Shown one piece after another: positions 1-12,370 of a stretch of DNA of 64,000 nt; position 1 is the stretch's first letter, and each line of letters opens with the position of its first letter. The notes beneath the pieces are model-generated. The model did no database searches. It was not told the origin of the DNA and saw nothing but the letters and a program-made list of their open reading frames with translations. The stretch is from Acridotheres tristis (taxonomy: Eukaryota > Chordata > Aves > Passeriformes > Sturnidae). Made by a program: the position numbers and the translations under genes. The stretch covers positions 29,457,080 to 29,521,079 of the forward strand of contig CM072886.1 in the NCBI GenBank assembly GCA_037013685.1. The letters run 5' to 3'.

Positions 1-460
1 AGCTACAAATTCTGTTTTTTCTTCCAAGATGGGGGAGAGTGCACCTCCAGCACTGGTCATGGATAAAGCATTCCATAAAGCCTTCTTCTTATGGGTGGAC
101 TCAAATTCCCCACAGCTCAAGCAATTAAAATCAGAGCCTTAGAGCCAAAATTTCAGCATGGGAGTGGACTTTCACCCTGTTAGCCATGTCTGCAACCCTG
201 GGAAAAATCCCCTCCATCCACAGTGCTTCCGACTATATGTGGTCCCTTTTAGGATTTCAGGTGCTCTTGGAATCTCACAGATGAAAATGAAAAAGAGGTC
301 ATGTGAGAAGCAATCATAACTCATAAATGAACATAGAAGTTCAATAGACAGGATAATAGGCTGTTTCTTACATCTGAAACAGGCAGCAAATTCTCATGTG
401 AGGGAAAGAGCATGGAAGGTCACCCCAACATACACATATGCTTTCCTGGGCAAAAGAATT
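1..460. other. Intergenic, no recognisable feature
   Basis: Ordinary AT-rich non-coding sequence. I see no open frame with a recognisable protein, no repeat and no RNA gene here. Confidence 0.6.
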
Positions 461-678
461 CCTTTTTCTTTTGGTTTGTTTTTGTTTGTTTGTTTTGTTT
501 TTTATTTGTTTGGGGGTTTTTGTTTGTTTGTTTGTTTTTTGGTTATTTGGGTTTTTTTGTTGTTTGTTTGTTGTTTGGGTTTTTTGGTTTTTTTTTGTTT
601 GCTTGTTTGGGTTTTTTTTTGTTTGTTTGTTTGTGTTTTGTTTTGTTTTTTGGGTTTTTTTGTTGGGTTTTTTTTGTG
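461..678. repeat. G/T-only low-complexity tract, (TTTG)n with GGG blocks
   Basis: About 215 bases made almost only of G and T on the plus strand. It is an interrupted TTTG array in which GGG or GGGGG runs recur roughly every 15-40 bases, separated by T runs and TTTG units. Open frames of about 90-120 codons cross it on both strands, but they encode only Phe/Leu/Val/Cys or Lys/Thr/Gln low complexity and are artefacts of the repeat. It may be an expanded microsatellite. Confidence 0.85.
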
Positions 679-3600
679 ATTGGTGGGCTTATTATTAGGC
701 TTATACAGGTCTCCAAATTGGAGCCCACCCCTCCTCTCCCCCCAGCCATAGACCACAGGGGCTGAAGGCAGCCATGCAGAGGAAATGAGCCTGGAGGGGA
801 AAGGTTCACAGAAATGAACACCCATTTCACTCTTTCCACAATTACCTTACTTCCAAGGACACATACTTAGAGCTAGAAAACCTTTTGAGGGAGCAGGCGT
901 TTATTTCCATCTCTGCCAGGTTGTATTTCCTTTCAGAAAAGACAGTCAGCATGGATCAAAGTTTACATATTTCTTTCTGTATGGGGACATTATAATTGTT
1001 TTGTGCTATGGCCTATCAGCTATGATGCCTAAAGATCTGCTATCCATCATTACTCCTCATTTTACTGTCCCAATCTCATTTTCCTTCCTCCAGAATTTAG
1101 GATGATGATTAGGTTACCTTGCTCAAAACGAACTAATCTGTCCATCCCTGGCTTTCTTATCAAAGTTCATATTGTAGGTCAACAATTATGGTGATCTAGA
1201 GCACAAATCCTGGTGACCAAATTCCAAAGGCAATTTTCCAGAGAGGTAGTAGTTTATTGATATGTTAAACTTAATTAGCACACATTCACTGTTCATATAT
1301 CTGAGTACATACTTGACTGTTTATGAACTCTGACCTCCAAACAAACATCTGTACTTGTATTTATCCAAAATACTGTACTGCTTCTGCCTTGATAAATGTC
1401 TATATCAAACATTCTCATGCCAAAATCTACTATGTGACCTTGCAGCACTAAAAATATTTCATGTCAGAAGCAGAGAAATATTTGTTTCTCCTTTTAGAAC
1501 ATTTATGCTTACATTCATTAAGGACTCGGTCCAAAATCCTTTGATGTCAAGGAGACTGTTTCGGTGGCCTTTGGATCAAGTCTTAAAAAGGGTCAATTAA
1601 ACTTTAAATAAAATAAAAAATATAATCAGTCCAGCCTAAGAGTATAAGAGATGTGTAAGGAAGGCTGCCTTTGGAGTAAAGCATCAGTCATTGCTTTCTA
1701 ATATTTAATTGAACTTGTGGAATTTTTCATTACCAAAACAATAATCCTTTTCAATAAAGTTATAATTAATTTTTAGTCTTCAAAATATCCACATTTTGCT
1801 GCACAGTAGAAATGTTGTTGCTGACCTAGTGAGTGCAAAGATGCTTTGAGCTCAGTAGGACATATATGGACTGGACTCTAAGCATAAGATATGGCCCACA
1901 TTTTCAAAGTCAGAGCAGAGACCTAATTCCAAAATACTCTTCTGACTCTAAAATATGTTCAGATTTATGTCTCACTTCATATTTGAGCAACTCATGATAT
2001 TTTCTAATTTTTGATCTAATGTTTTTATTTTTCACATGTTTCAAAAGGACTAATGTAGCTCTTGGCAACAGCAGATGTTGTAATTAATTTGAAGGTAGGA
2101 GATGTTCAGTGGAATATAGTAAGGGCTTTAATTCAAAACCGTGAACTTTATAGTTCAGTTGGTAATCCTATTCTCTACAAGAAAGCATGGTGTTTAGAGC
2201 ATCCATTTTAATAAAAAATAAACCAATATTAAAATAAGCTACAGCCTCACAGAGTTTACTGCACTGCTTCCTTGTAGTCACTATATCAGAAGACTGAGTA
2301 ATTTGAATGACATATGTCTGCAGGAATTTTTGCTGAATCTGGGTTATTTTACAGTAAAATGGTCATCATTCCTTCCAAACAGATAGAAGCTTGATCAATT
2401 ATATTTCAGTGGCTTACAGCCATATGCTATCTACAGTGACATTTATGATCTATTTTTGTTATCCCCAAATGGCCTTCAACCTAGCAGTTATCTGCCAACA
2501 TGTTAAAGTTTTGGTCAGTGAAAATCCTTTAGTGTCTTGGAAAGATTCATGATGTTGTCTTTTGGCCAAAGTCCATTATGGGTAACTACAACTTTATCTA
2601 CATTCAACGTATGTAATTGAGTGGCTGTGGTATGGCACACTGTCATTTGGCTTAATTTCAATCAACTAAGATAAGTCTCTGTATTTTCTTTCTTATAACA
2701 CTGTGTCATGTTGCTGTGAAAAGTGAAACAGCTGCCACATTCTCCTTCTTGAGGATGCATCCCAGAACGGGCTGTTTCTTCTGAGAGGACAATATAGCCT
2801 CCAATTTGGCAGGTACAATTTTGCAACACCAAATCCTTCCATCTGTGGTTTCATGTTGTCAGTTCATTGCAGGAACTAATAGTCTGGTCTAGATGTCAAA
2901 CTATCTGATTTGTTAGTGTAGCTGGCAGGTTAACTGTCTAAGTCCTACCATTTCCTCACAGAATTCACTGTGAGTAGGAAATTTCATCCAAAAATGAAGA
3001 AAAATAACCATCTTTAAAGATTAGATGCACTGTTGGGAAATTAAGTTCTTAATGCTAAATCAGATGTACGATAGGAAGCACTTCATAATTGCTCACATTA
3101 AGGGTAAGGAGCCAACTCAAAGGAATACAGACAGGAGGAAAAAAGGCAATACAGTTACTCAGCTATTACTGTGAGAAACAGCCCTTCATAGTCCCACAGA
3201 TCTAATGTGTATCAGAAACAAGTTACACTGCTATAAAGAGGTAGAAGATCCTTTTTCATTCCTTGTGGTTATGGGAATGGAAGGCATTGTATTTCTTTGC
3301 ACATATCCCTTCCAAACTGTTCATTGAGGAAAAAAGATTTCTGCTGCTCCTTAAGTCATAGAAGTTAGCAAACTATTATATAACAAAAAATTGACATTAA
3401 ACTTTGCTCAAGAGTGTTTGAAAATGGCATGTGTAATCCATGCTGGAATAGGTGCTACTGTAAGGACATCAAAATTGAAGGGAACGGATTAGCAGCTCCC
3501 CAGTAACAGCTGTGGCACCACAAATGATGCAGATAAGCACCACCCCATTTGCAATTCAGACACAGGAGAGCAATGCCATGCAGGCAGTAGTAGCATTATA

Positions 3601-4148
3601 CATGGAGTGGAAAGAAACCACAGCAAATATAGGTTTGTTTCCCTAGGTTTTCATTAAGAAGCCTCCTTGTTGCCATCTGCATTTCCACCATGCTGCTGCA
3701 AGGTGATCATTACCAACCTTTGTGTAGACTTTGTGTCATTTGAAAATGTGTCACTGGATGTTTTCAGCAAAAGAAAATACTATGGGCATAAAGTCTTCTC
3801 TTTTTATCTCTGCAGTCACACTGCATCTTTGGGGTGATATTTAGTGTTTATGTGCTATGGAAGTAATTCAGAAACCCTCACAATAAATGTTTCTAATGAC
3901 CCATAGCTTCACAAGAACTGTGTTCTGTAAGGGGAGGCAGAACTGAAGTGAATGTCATTAAAACTTTTCCTTTGCAGTGTCTATCATGTCCTTCCAGCTT
4001 GAGGGCAAAACACACTGGTCTTATACACCAAAATGCTCTCCCATCAAATATTTGGCTCATGCATTGGATCCTTCAAATAATTTGGCCAATGGTACGCTAA
4101 AGACTCATGTTTCTACTACCCTCAAAAGCAAGATGATAAATTTATCTG
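679..4148. other. Intergenic AT-rich stretch
   Basis: No coding sequence, RNA gene or transposon remnant that I recognise. The few short open frames (about 60-100 codons) show no domain or motif and are as expected by chance. Confidence 0.55.
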
Positions 4149-4200
4149 GTTTTGTTTTGTTTTGTTTGTTTGGGGTTTTTTGGGTTTGGTTTGGTTTATG
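4149..4200. repeat. Short G/T tract (TTTTG/TTTGG)n
   Basis: About 50 bases of nearly pure G and T with TTTTG and TTTGG units around a GGGG-T6-GGG core. It has the same composition as the larger tract at 461-678. Confidence 0.8.
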
Positions 4201-7200
4201 TATTTCAGGAGATATGCCTGCACATTTTAAATTTTTAAAATATGATGAATGCTGTATGTTCTCATTACAACTTTGGTAGAACTTATTTCTCTCCAAGGGC
4301 AAATCCCACGTTATTAACATCATAGAACTTCCTCAGCATAATGTGGTTCAGTCCATAGGTATGGCAGTTGTGATCTGAGAGGGGATGCTGAAATAATTCT
4401 TTTCCTGGATGCTTGAAACATATAACAGTGAGAACTGACTTATGTTGTTGTCAACCCAAGTATGGCTGACAGAAGAAAGCAATGAATAGGTGGATGTTTC
4501 CAAATTTAATACCTTGGGGCTGGTAAAGGTGTTTTACAGATATAGGACTTAAAGTCCATCTTACCAAGGACTGCTTTAGTGGTTCGAGCACAGTTATCAG
4601 AACTTCATAGAAAGTTCCATTTGCTCATGATTAAAATTTGGGCTCTGTACGTCAAGGAGGTGGCACCTGATGAGGGCCTAAACTGTCAGTTTAATCATAT
4701 TTGGCAACATTCAAGATATCTGCAAAGAAAATTTAAACAGAGTCAGATGTAATATGAAATGAATTCCACGCGCCTTCATGTAAGGCAGAGAAAGATCTGA
4801 GATAGCCCTTCATTTTACAGTCTCTCAATCATCTTTTCCCTTTTTTCCCCCTCCATTACTATTATTCATCGTCCTGCAACTTTTTTTGCATCTGGTAGTT
4901 TGTAGAGTTATGAGAGTCACTGATGTTGCAGAGTTACTGCAGTATTCTAGCATATAATTAAATAATTATAAAAGTAGATTAAAACATCTTTCTGCATATG
5001 CACTTAATGCTCTTTATATTCTGTATCATATATGATAATATTAACAACAAAAAAGTGAACTACTAAGGATTCTAAGTACTCACAAATGTCCCCAGATGAT
5101 GTTGCTGAGGCCTAAATATCTGATTCAGCTCAAAGTTATTTAAAAATAATTCAAAAATTACGCCTGTACTCCAAAAATTTCCTGGCAACTCAATGACTTA
5201 GTTATGTACATTATTCTAAAAGACTTCATAGGAGCTTCAATGCCCAAGACCAGGCCCAAGAGCACCTTGAAACATCTGAAACACTTCAGCATTTGGATAA
5301 TTACATACTTTTGGGACCAACCCACATTTCTCTTTGGAAAATGTTTCCCCTGCATGGCTGCAGACAACAGATGGATCATATGATCTCTGCATTTGGAAAG
5401 ATGGCATAATTCTGGCAGACTCTCAGTTAAGTGAAAGAGGCTGATTTCAGATCCTCATTAAGAAAATATACAACCACATGGAGTGGACTGAACAGCAGAA
5501 AGTGAATGCTGGCGCCAGCTTTAATAGAAAATATAGCACACTTGCAACATGAAATCTGCTGAGCTGTGGCTGGATCTAGCTCTATCAGGTTTTACATTCT
5601 TTTCCCAAATAAATGTGTTCTAAAAGGGACATTCTTTGTAGTATAAGGGCCTTCTGTTTGACAGGAGGGAGGGGAGCAGAGGCAGTGGAGGGTTAAAAAG
5701 CAAATTCAAAGAGCCACCAGGCATAGGGTGCCAAGGCTTTGTTGAGTCTTCCCTTACACTTTTCTGTTCAATGAAACTTTTCTGTTCAATGACACTTTTC
5801 TTTATGTTTCTAGTCTCTTGGAATATTTTTTAGGGTGCAGATGGCACTTTACCCAGAAACGTCCCTTGGAGAGAACATGGCCCCTTTCCACTGCAGGGCT
5901 CTGGGAGCAAGGTGCAGTGCCTTCTTTACACACATTTCCACATGGAAGCAGCCCTGACAAGCCCCTGAGAGCGTGAGTAGGAAACCCAGGGCACTATAAA
6001 GTGTAATATAGTTTCCCAGCAACACTGGATATGAGCAATAATTTCACTGTAATCACTACTCACAGCTGAAGAGAAAAGGACTGGTGGAGCTGCACACCTC
6101 CTTTTCACCATCAAACATCAACATAACAGCTATGGCTTCAGGTCACAACTTTTGTTACAGCAGTGACATCAGGACCTTCATAGGATATCTCATCTTGGCC
6201 ACACAAAATAATGAACAATCATAAATCATTGGTCTCTTTGGAAGTATTTGCTAAACTGTCTTTTAGCAAGATCAGAGACAACATCTATCCCACATAAACC
6301 TGAAAAGTTCAAGTAGTAATGGTGGTTGCTGTGGTGTATCTATTCCTGTATCCTTTGTTCTACAGCTACCACTCTTCCCCCTGATAACTGTAAGTTTCAA
6401 AAGTTGGGATCATTAGCAAGGTTAAAGACTGCATAGTAAGTAAACAATGCTAGAAATAAAAGGAAATATCCACATCTGAATTTACTTCTCTCAGTGCATG
6501 TGTTTGTGTTGAAGACTCTCCATCCACAGATTTTCTTTTTGCTGTGTAGAAAATCATAAAATGTACTGCTTGTCCTTGGTCTCTTGTAAGGCTTGGAGCA
6601 AGAGAAGATGGAACTGGTACTCATAGGGATAATTATTATCTCTCTTCTGCTTTCAGATCTAAGGAGAGACAGTTAAACCAACAGGATACTCTTTCGCTCT
6701 CTTTTTGAAATTATGGCAAAGGTATGACAAAAACATAAATGGGCCTAGAATCTCAGTGTGCCTGGTGATTTGTTTGAAATAAAGTCATGTGTGACAATAG
6801 TGAAACCTGTCCTTCTGCAGTGCAACAGCTCTGTGTGGGAGCCTTTCAAAACCTCAGCATGGGAGGACATGGTCTGTGTCACCACTGTGGCACAGAGAAC
6901 AGCAAAACCCACACTAAGATAATGTAATGCACACTACAATTTGAATATGTTACACTCTTTATAAGTATATATTAATGTGGAAAACTGTACTACAAAAGTA
7001 AAGATGACAGAATTACTACCCTATTTTGACTTCTTCGAGGAAATAAGAATCTCAGGTATGTAAGGACCACTGAACTAGAATGTAGCTGGTGATCAGCAGA
7101 GTGAGTAGTAGCCGTGAAAAATTCAAAGGCTTTAGCTTTAGTGCCAGCAAGACACAAGGTAATCACTGAAACTAGGATAGAGAAGGGGGAAAGCAACATT

Positions 7201-8934
7201 TAGACGGAACACAATTTAAAAAAATAAAATCCGAGCTGCACTTCCTAAAAAGCTAAAATTCTAGGCAATTACAATTGAATATTTTTATTCTGTCAATTCT
7301 TTTATTCTGGATATATTGTGTGGCAAATGTTCATCTCACTATCTGGAACAAGCGTTTTTTTGGAGCAGAGTTGAAGGGCAAATAATCTGAACTCATTATA
7401 CTTAGCAAACTCTTGGAAAAAGTATCAATTTACTGTACTACAAAAAGAGCATAACCAGCACACCTATCTATCCTTGTAACTATTCTCTTGTATTACTAGG
7501 AAAAACTTGGCAGACATTGTTGCAGATTCGTAGCATTCAAGCCTAGTAAAACAACAAATTCCTATGAAAACAGGGACTCAGCATGCGCAGCAGTCATATT
7601 TTAAGCTTCTGTATTATAGCTATTTTTAATTAAACAAAAAAACCACCCACCAAAACCCAGAAGTCCAAGTTAATTGAAAGGACCAGTATGGTCATATAGA
7701 AATTCTCTTTGAGGAGAATCACTGATCTGAAAAAGAAACCAAAGCCACTTTTCCATTACTTTTGCTTAGTACCTCCATGACTTCAATAACTAATTTATTT
7801 TAAAGTTTGTAAAAGAAAAAAAAAAAAAGTGTTCTTGAACTAAGACTTCACTTATCAAGTTTCATCCTAGAGGGAACTTTTATAGTTGGGTTATAAACCC
7901 TCCACACTTGAGTGTTTATAATGGAAATGCTGACAAATGCAATAATAAACACCAATCATGGGGCCATAGTAGCTGATCAGAGACTGGATGCAGAAGTTTG
8001 CAGTGCTATCATAATATTTTATTCTGTTTCCAGCACTAGTTTGCTTAAACCTCCTTTCAGGTTCAGGAGCTGTAAAACAAGATCAATCTAACTAGAGATT
8101 GCAAAATCATTTGATTATTTATACTTCTCTTTGAAAGCTATGAAATGTCTCTCAAATATGATTTCATTTAGTCTTATTTTTTAGTTTATATGTCTGAATA
8201 CTAATTGTAACATGATAGCTTCAAGGGAACTCAAATTTCTACCCAAAGTCAGTCTTCAGTGGCCAAAGAGAACATAAACAAACCTCAGACCAGGGTCTAA
8301 AAATGGGCTATGATCAAACAGCTCTAAGGCTTTAGAAAGCCCCTTATTATCTTTTCCCAGAAGTAATTGACACTGTCAGTTTTTGTTCTTAATGTGGTGA
8401 TAATGGCACTTTGCTTTGGGGAGACAGGAGCTGGACTCAGCCTTGGTGGCTGCAGGGATTCTGAGCAAGGGGAAGGCCTTTCCCTGCAGTGGGTGAAATC
8501 CAAGCCTTGCTGAAGTTAGCAGCACTTCTGCACTCTGTTAGGGTTGGGGTTTCACTGTCTTTCCAAGCCTGACAGGCTGTTGTACTGTACTGACTCCATG
8601 GATTAGAATGCAGCTATCTTGGACTGAGACAAGGATTAGGGGAGAAAGGACCCCACAGTTCTGTTATTTCAGCGAGAAGGGATTGCACTCCAGCAAGAAA
8701 CTTGTCTGCAATGTTCCTATAATTGGTTTATATTCTTACCAGACTAAACTTCCAGGATTTCAACACATCCACAGGGGCCAAGGGATGGATCAGTATGGCA
8801 TCTTGCTGTTTCACCAAGCTCTTCACGAGTATAAAGACATGCTTTAGTTTCAGCACTGGTTCCTTGGAAAAAATTGCATTTAGACTGCTTTGTTTTTTTG
8901 GCAAACCTTCATCAGTTTTGGAAAAGCATGAAAT
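4201..8934. other. Intergenic AT-rich stretch with small repeats
   Basis: No gene is supported. An 18-base direct duplication lies at 5758-5793 (listed separately) and an A13 run at about 7816-7828. Open frames of 60-80 codons lack recognisable motifs. Confidence 0.55.
5758..5793. repeat. 18-bp tandem duplication
   Basis: Two adjacent 18-base copies beginning acttttctgttcaatga differ only at the last base. A partial third copy (acttttct) follows directly. The pattern looks like a small local tandem duplication, probably replication slippage. Confidence 0.85.
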
Positions 8935-8964
8935 AAACAAACAAACAAACAAACAAACAAAAAA
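8935..8964. repeat. (AAAC)n microsatellite
   Basis: About seven AAAC units, preceded by AAAT and ending in an A run. It is the complement class of the TTTG tracts at 461-678 and 4149-4200. Confidence 0.9.
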
Positions 8965-10080
8965 GCTCATTTCATCAGGTTCTCAGGTCGTATAAATCAA
9001 TGTGTGGGGTAGTCAAATACATCTTGGTACTTTTTCTGTGATGTTTACATTTTGTGTTCATTGGTTTATACCACAACTGCATTTTTAATTTCTAATGTTT
9101 TTGGTATCGGTGGCTCATATAAGAATGTTACTACTGTTCATATTGCTGCAAAATTTCCAGTGATCTATTAGAAATCAGGATTCATAATGCAAGATCCATT
9201 TGTATTTAAAAATAAAATGTAACGTATCCTTTCTGCTTTTCTCTAGTCTCTAACACAAGTATGAAAAAAAAACCAACTTGGATCTTGAACAAATTCCAGT
9301 GCTTTGTTATTAAATCAAGAAGAGAAAAACAATAATTTTTGAATTATCTGTTACAGACATGTTTACATTATGAATCTCCTAACTTAAGACTCTATGTGCT
9401 ATAGAGTTCTAATTTTATCCAATGACATGAGCAAGAAAAATTAGGGAAAGTTATATAATCATACTGTGAGAGATCATAGAGAAACAGTGGTAAGAAGTGA
9501 ATATTAAATTGCATATTTCATTGTCCTTAAAGAATTTGTCTTCATCATTTTGCCTGAGATGATGGCAACTAAAATGAGATTGGGTTATGTGAGCAACTAT
9601 TGATTTTGGAACGTTGTTCATTCGTAGTTCCTTTTCTCATTTTATTTTTAGGGGAAAAAAAATAAAAAAGAAAACAAACCCCAAAACAGCAGAAAACCAT
9701 CTGAGGAGATGAAACCCCCCCCCCAGTTCCTAGAAAGGATCCAGCTGTGCTAACTATCCAACTGCCTCTTGGAAAAAAAAGCATTTTGACAAATAGAGAG
9801 CAGATGCAATGTGTGGAGTCAGGGAGGTCAACAAAAACAAGTAGAAAAAGAAACCAGGGAAACAAGTGAAAAGAGAAAGAATATTAGAGTATTCATACAG
9901 GATATTAGATATCTCATGATAATATTAAAGTGAATAAAATGAGAAAAGGAAGAAGAATCACCAAGAGCTGACAAAACACGAGAGAAGAAATAAGAGACAG
10001 GATCATAGATATACTAGTTTGAACTAGTAAATCTTAATTTTACTAATATCACGGTAATTATATATAATGGAGATAAAAGC
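8965..10080. other. Intergenic, A-rich, with C10 run
   Basis: AT-rich non-coding DNA. An A/C-rich stretch at about 9652-9690 is followed by a run of ten C at 9715-9724. No gene is seen. Base composition changes sharply to GC-rich just after this stretch. Confidence 0.5.
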
Positions 10081-10910
10081 TGTCCTCTGAAGCCACGCAG
10101 AACCAGCGCCCTGAATGGGCAGTTTAATGCGAGTGGACCGGGCTCTGAGCAACTGCAAACGCGGGGAGAAATCCAGGTCTTTCCCAGCCGCAGCAAAGGA
10201 AGGTGACAGCAGCAGAGAGAAGTGGAGAGGGGAGAGGGAGGGCAGAGACACATCAAGATGGGTCGCAGAGGCTTCTAGGGGAGATCCTGGGTCCCGCTCC
10301 CAGCCCGGTCACGGCCACCTCCCGCCGCTGCCGCTCTCCCGGCATCTCGCCCCTTTTCAGAGATGCCAGCGAAGGCATCAGGAGGTAACGCTTGACAGAG
10401 ATCCCCGGAGTGGGCCCTTATCCCCATCCCCGGGGTATGCCAGCCTCGGGCTTCCTCTTTTCCTCCCACTCCGGCTTTTCAGAATGTATTTCATTATTTT
10501 TATTCCTTGCAGAGATGAAACGTGGTGTGCGTGTGCGTGTGAGTGCGCGCTTATAAGGGGATGTGTGCCGTGAGAAAGAACACGTCTCCGCTTGACTTCC
10601 CCCAAACCAAAGCCCACAAACAAGTTTTCTCTCTCAGGAGGTTGCAGACGTTTTCCCAGGCGGGCCCGCCGGTGCCGGGAAGGCTGCGGGGTATCCCGGG
10701 CAGCCGCACCTCGCCCCGCCGGGCCAGCCGCTCCTGCCCAGCTCCCGCCCGGTGCGAGCCACGGCGCTGGCCGCCCACGAGCAAGGATAGAGCCCTTCCC
10801 GGGAACAAAATCGTGACAACAAGCGCTTGTATCCAGATGTTCGGCTTCCCTGGCCCCGTGACACACGGCGTGGACTTGGCAGACCGATTTCAAAGAAAAG
10901 GGAGTTGTTG
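10081..10910. other. CpG-rich region downstream of FERD3L
   Basis: GC content and CpG frequency jump relative to the left flank. The densest core is about 10640-10810, with many CpGs and repeated GCCCGCC/GCCCCGCC-like words. A purine-rich tract with G runs lies at about 10214-10250. Several overlapping open frames of 60-170 codons exist on both strands, but this is expected in GC-rich DNA because stop codons are rare, and none shows a recognised domain. The region may include distal 3' UTR of FERD3L or an unassigned CpG island. Confidence 0.6.
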
Positions 10911-10916
10911 TTTATT
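10911..10916 (-). promoter_or_regulatory. Candidate polyadenylation signal AATAAA for FERD3L
   Basis: The plus-strand word tttatt reads AATAAA on the gene's strand, about 495 bases beyond the stop codon. It is the first canonical signal I find downstream of the gene. A second lies at 10499-10504. Use of either cannot be judged without transcript data. Confidence 0.35.
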
Positions 10917-11410
10917 TTTTAAAAGGCAGAAAGAGCTGGTTTAAAATGCACAGGCCGAGATTTCCCTGGCAAGCAGCTGGGCAGGAACCGAACCCGCTGG
11001 AAGCGCGTTCTGCACATTGGAAGGGCTCCACTGCCCCGGCCCAGTCTTTCTCCAAAGCAAAAAATTGGAAAGATATTAAAGCAAGCAGGCAGCATAACAC
11101 AAACCAAAGGGCCTCGAACCTTCATTTCCTTCCCCCCACCCTTCCATTTACAAAAATTATAAATATTAACAAATCTGCAACACACTGACCCTCTCCATCC
11201 ATCTTCTCCCCAACTCCTCCCGACCTCAGCGCACGCTTCTCCAAACACTCCTGGTTTTGCATTCCACACCTACACGGTCCTGGCTGCAGTGTGAGAAGCC
11301 GAGGCAGGAGCCACGGCTTTGCTTCCCCAGGAGGGAGGTGCCGAGGCCACCTGCTCGCTGCCGCGGGTGATGTCTGGCCCCTGCCGCATCCCGCCGGGCC
11401 CGGGCGCTCC

Positions 11411-11977
11411 TCAGCTCGCCTCCTGTCTGCTGCACCCCTCCAGGAGCTCAGTCATGAAGGAGATGTACACTATGGCCAGGCGCAAGGTCTCTATCCGAGA
11501 GAGCCTCTTCTCGTAGGCGAAGGTGGGCACTTTCTTCCTGAGCTGATCAAACGCCTCGTTGAGGTTGAACATCCTCTTCCTCTCCCGTATGTTGGCAGCC
11601 TGGCGCTGGGCATAGGTGATGACCCGTTTTCTCCTAGGTCTGTCCAGGAGGGAAGCGCTGCGCATCCTTTCCTCTTCCTCTTCTTCTTCGTCTTCGGGAT
11701 CTCCGTTTCCGAAAGCAGCCAGGGGAAAACCCCGGGCCATTCCTTCCCGAAGCGACAGGACTCTGTCCCCGAAGGGACGGCCGGCGGTGACCTCGCAGAG
11801 CCCCAGGCCCTCCCTGGCCCCAGGGGCTTCCCGGGGGTTGCCCAGAGAGAAGTCGGCCACGAAGTCCAGCATCGAGGTGCCCAGCAGCCCCTCCGGGCAG
11901 GGCACTTGCGGGGCTCTGCCGCGCAGCTCATCCAGCAGCCCCGGGAGCTGGTGGGCTGAAAAAAGGCTGGCTGACAT
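11411..11977 (-). CDS. FERD3L: FERD3L (Fer3-like / NATO3) bHLH transcription factor, single exon
   Basis: A 188-residue nuclear bHLH transcription factor that should dimerise with E proteins and bind CANNTG E-boxes. Family members act in neural and floor-plate development. Seen in the protein: a hydrophobic LDFVAD motif at residues 37-42 shared with mammalian FERD3L; an acidic run (residues 93-103) before the bHLH; a basic region (about 116-136) with [10 protein letters not shown], whose Glu132 is the base-contacting residue; helix 1 (about 137-151, [14 protein letters not shown]); a short loop; and helix 2 (about 159-180, [20 protein letters not shown]). The bHLH is almost identical to the mammalian protein as I recall it. 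The ATG at 11975-11977 has A at -3 and an in-frame TGA three codons upstream, which fixes the start; internal Met36 has a poor context. The N-terminus before LDFVAD is about 20 residues longer than I recall for mammals (about 165 residues in total). The gene is intronless, as in mammals. Confidence 0.96.
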   Translation of the reverse strand: MSASLFSAHQLPGLLDELRGRAPQVPCPEGLLGTSMLDFVADFSLGNPREAPGAREGLGLCEVTAGRPFGDRVLSLREGMARGFPLAAFGNGDPEDEEEEEEERMRSASLLDRPRRKRVITYAQRQAANIRERKRMFNLNEAFDQLRKKVPTFAYEKRLSRIETLRLAIVYISFMTELLEGCSRQEAS

Positions 11978-12023
11978 CTTACTTCAGAGAGGGCTTATTT
12001 TGGTCCCCCATCCCCAGCCCCGG

Positions 12024-12031
12024 CGACGTCA
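12024..12031 (-). promoter_or_regulatory. CRE-like element between TATA box and start
   Basis: The gene strand reads TGACGTCG, one base from the palindromic CREB/ATF site TGACGTCA. It lies immediately downstream of the TATA box. The motif is visible; binding is inferred. Confidence 0.45.
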
Positions 12032-12032
12032 A

Positions 12033-12040
12033 TATTTATA
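12033..12040 (-). promoter_or_regulatory. TATA box of FERD3L
   Basis: The gene strand reads tataaata, about 56-63 bases upstream of the ATG. A start site about 30 bases downstream would fall near 12005-12012 and give a 5' UTR of only about 30 bases. A TATA box this close to the start codon in the right orientation supports it as the core promoter, although other start sites in the CpG island are possible. Confidence 0.7.
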
Positions 12041-12370
12041 ACCCCCTGGATAACAGGATTAGCAGGACTAGAAAGAGCGGGTGTAAAATTTCTCGCCGTG
12101 ATACTGATGAGAGGAGACAGGCAATCCCCTCGGGGACGCGTGGACGCTCCCGAGAGAGGAGTCCCCAGCGAGTCAATCCTGTCACAGCGATCAAGGACAG
12201 TTCCTTCTTGGCAAAACCCTCCGCTCTTACCTGCTGAGCACTTTTGTCTCTTCTTACACACCCGCAACCAAACGATTTTCAGCCTCCTTAAAGCCCCCAA
12301 CAGCAGAGCCGGGGCTCCACTGGGCTTGTTTTCCTGCTTTCTGTCGGGATCTCTGAACCCTGGGAGCCAG

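Noticed and set aside
398..839. Five overlapping open frames rich in Phe/Val/Cys or Lys/Thr/Gln
   Set aside because: They follow from the G/T low-complexity tract; overlapping frames on both strands cannot all be coding and none has a motif.
10115..10944. Open frames of 133-171 codons in the CpG-rich block
   Set aside because: Stops are rare in GC-rich DNA. They overlap on both strands and match no family I know.
11291..11959. 222-codon plus-strand frame antisense to FERD3L
   Set aside because: It mirrors the GC-rich FERD3L coding region; the encoded sequence has no recognisable domain, and poly-Ser/Phe pieces are the complement of the acidic run.
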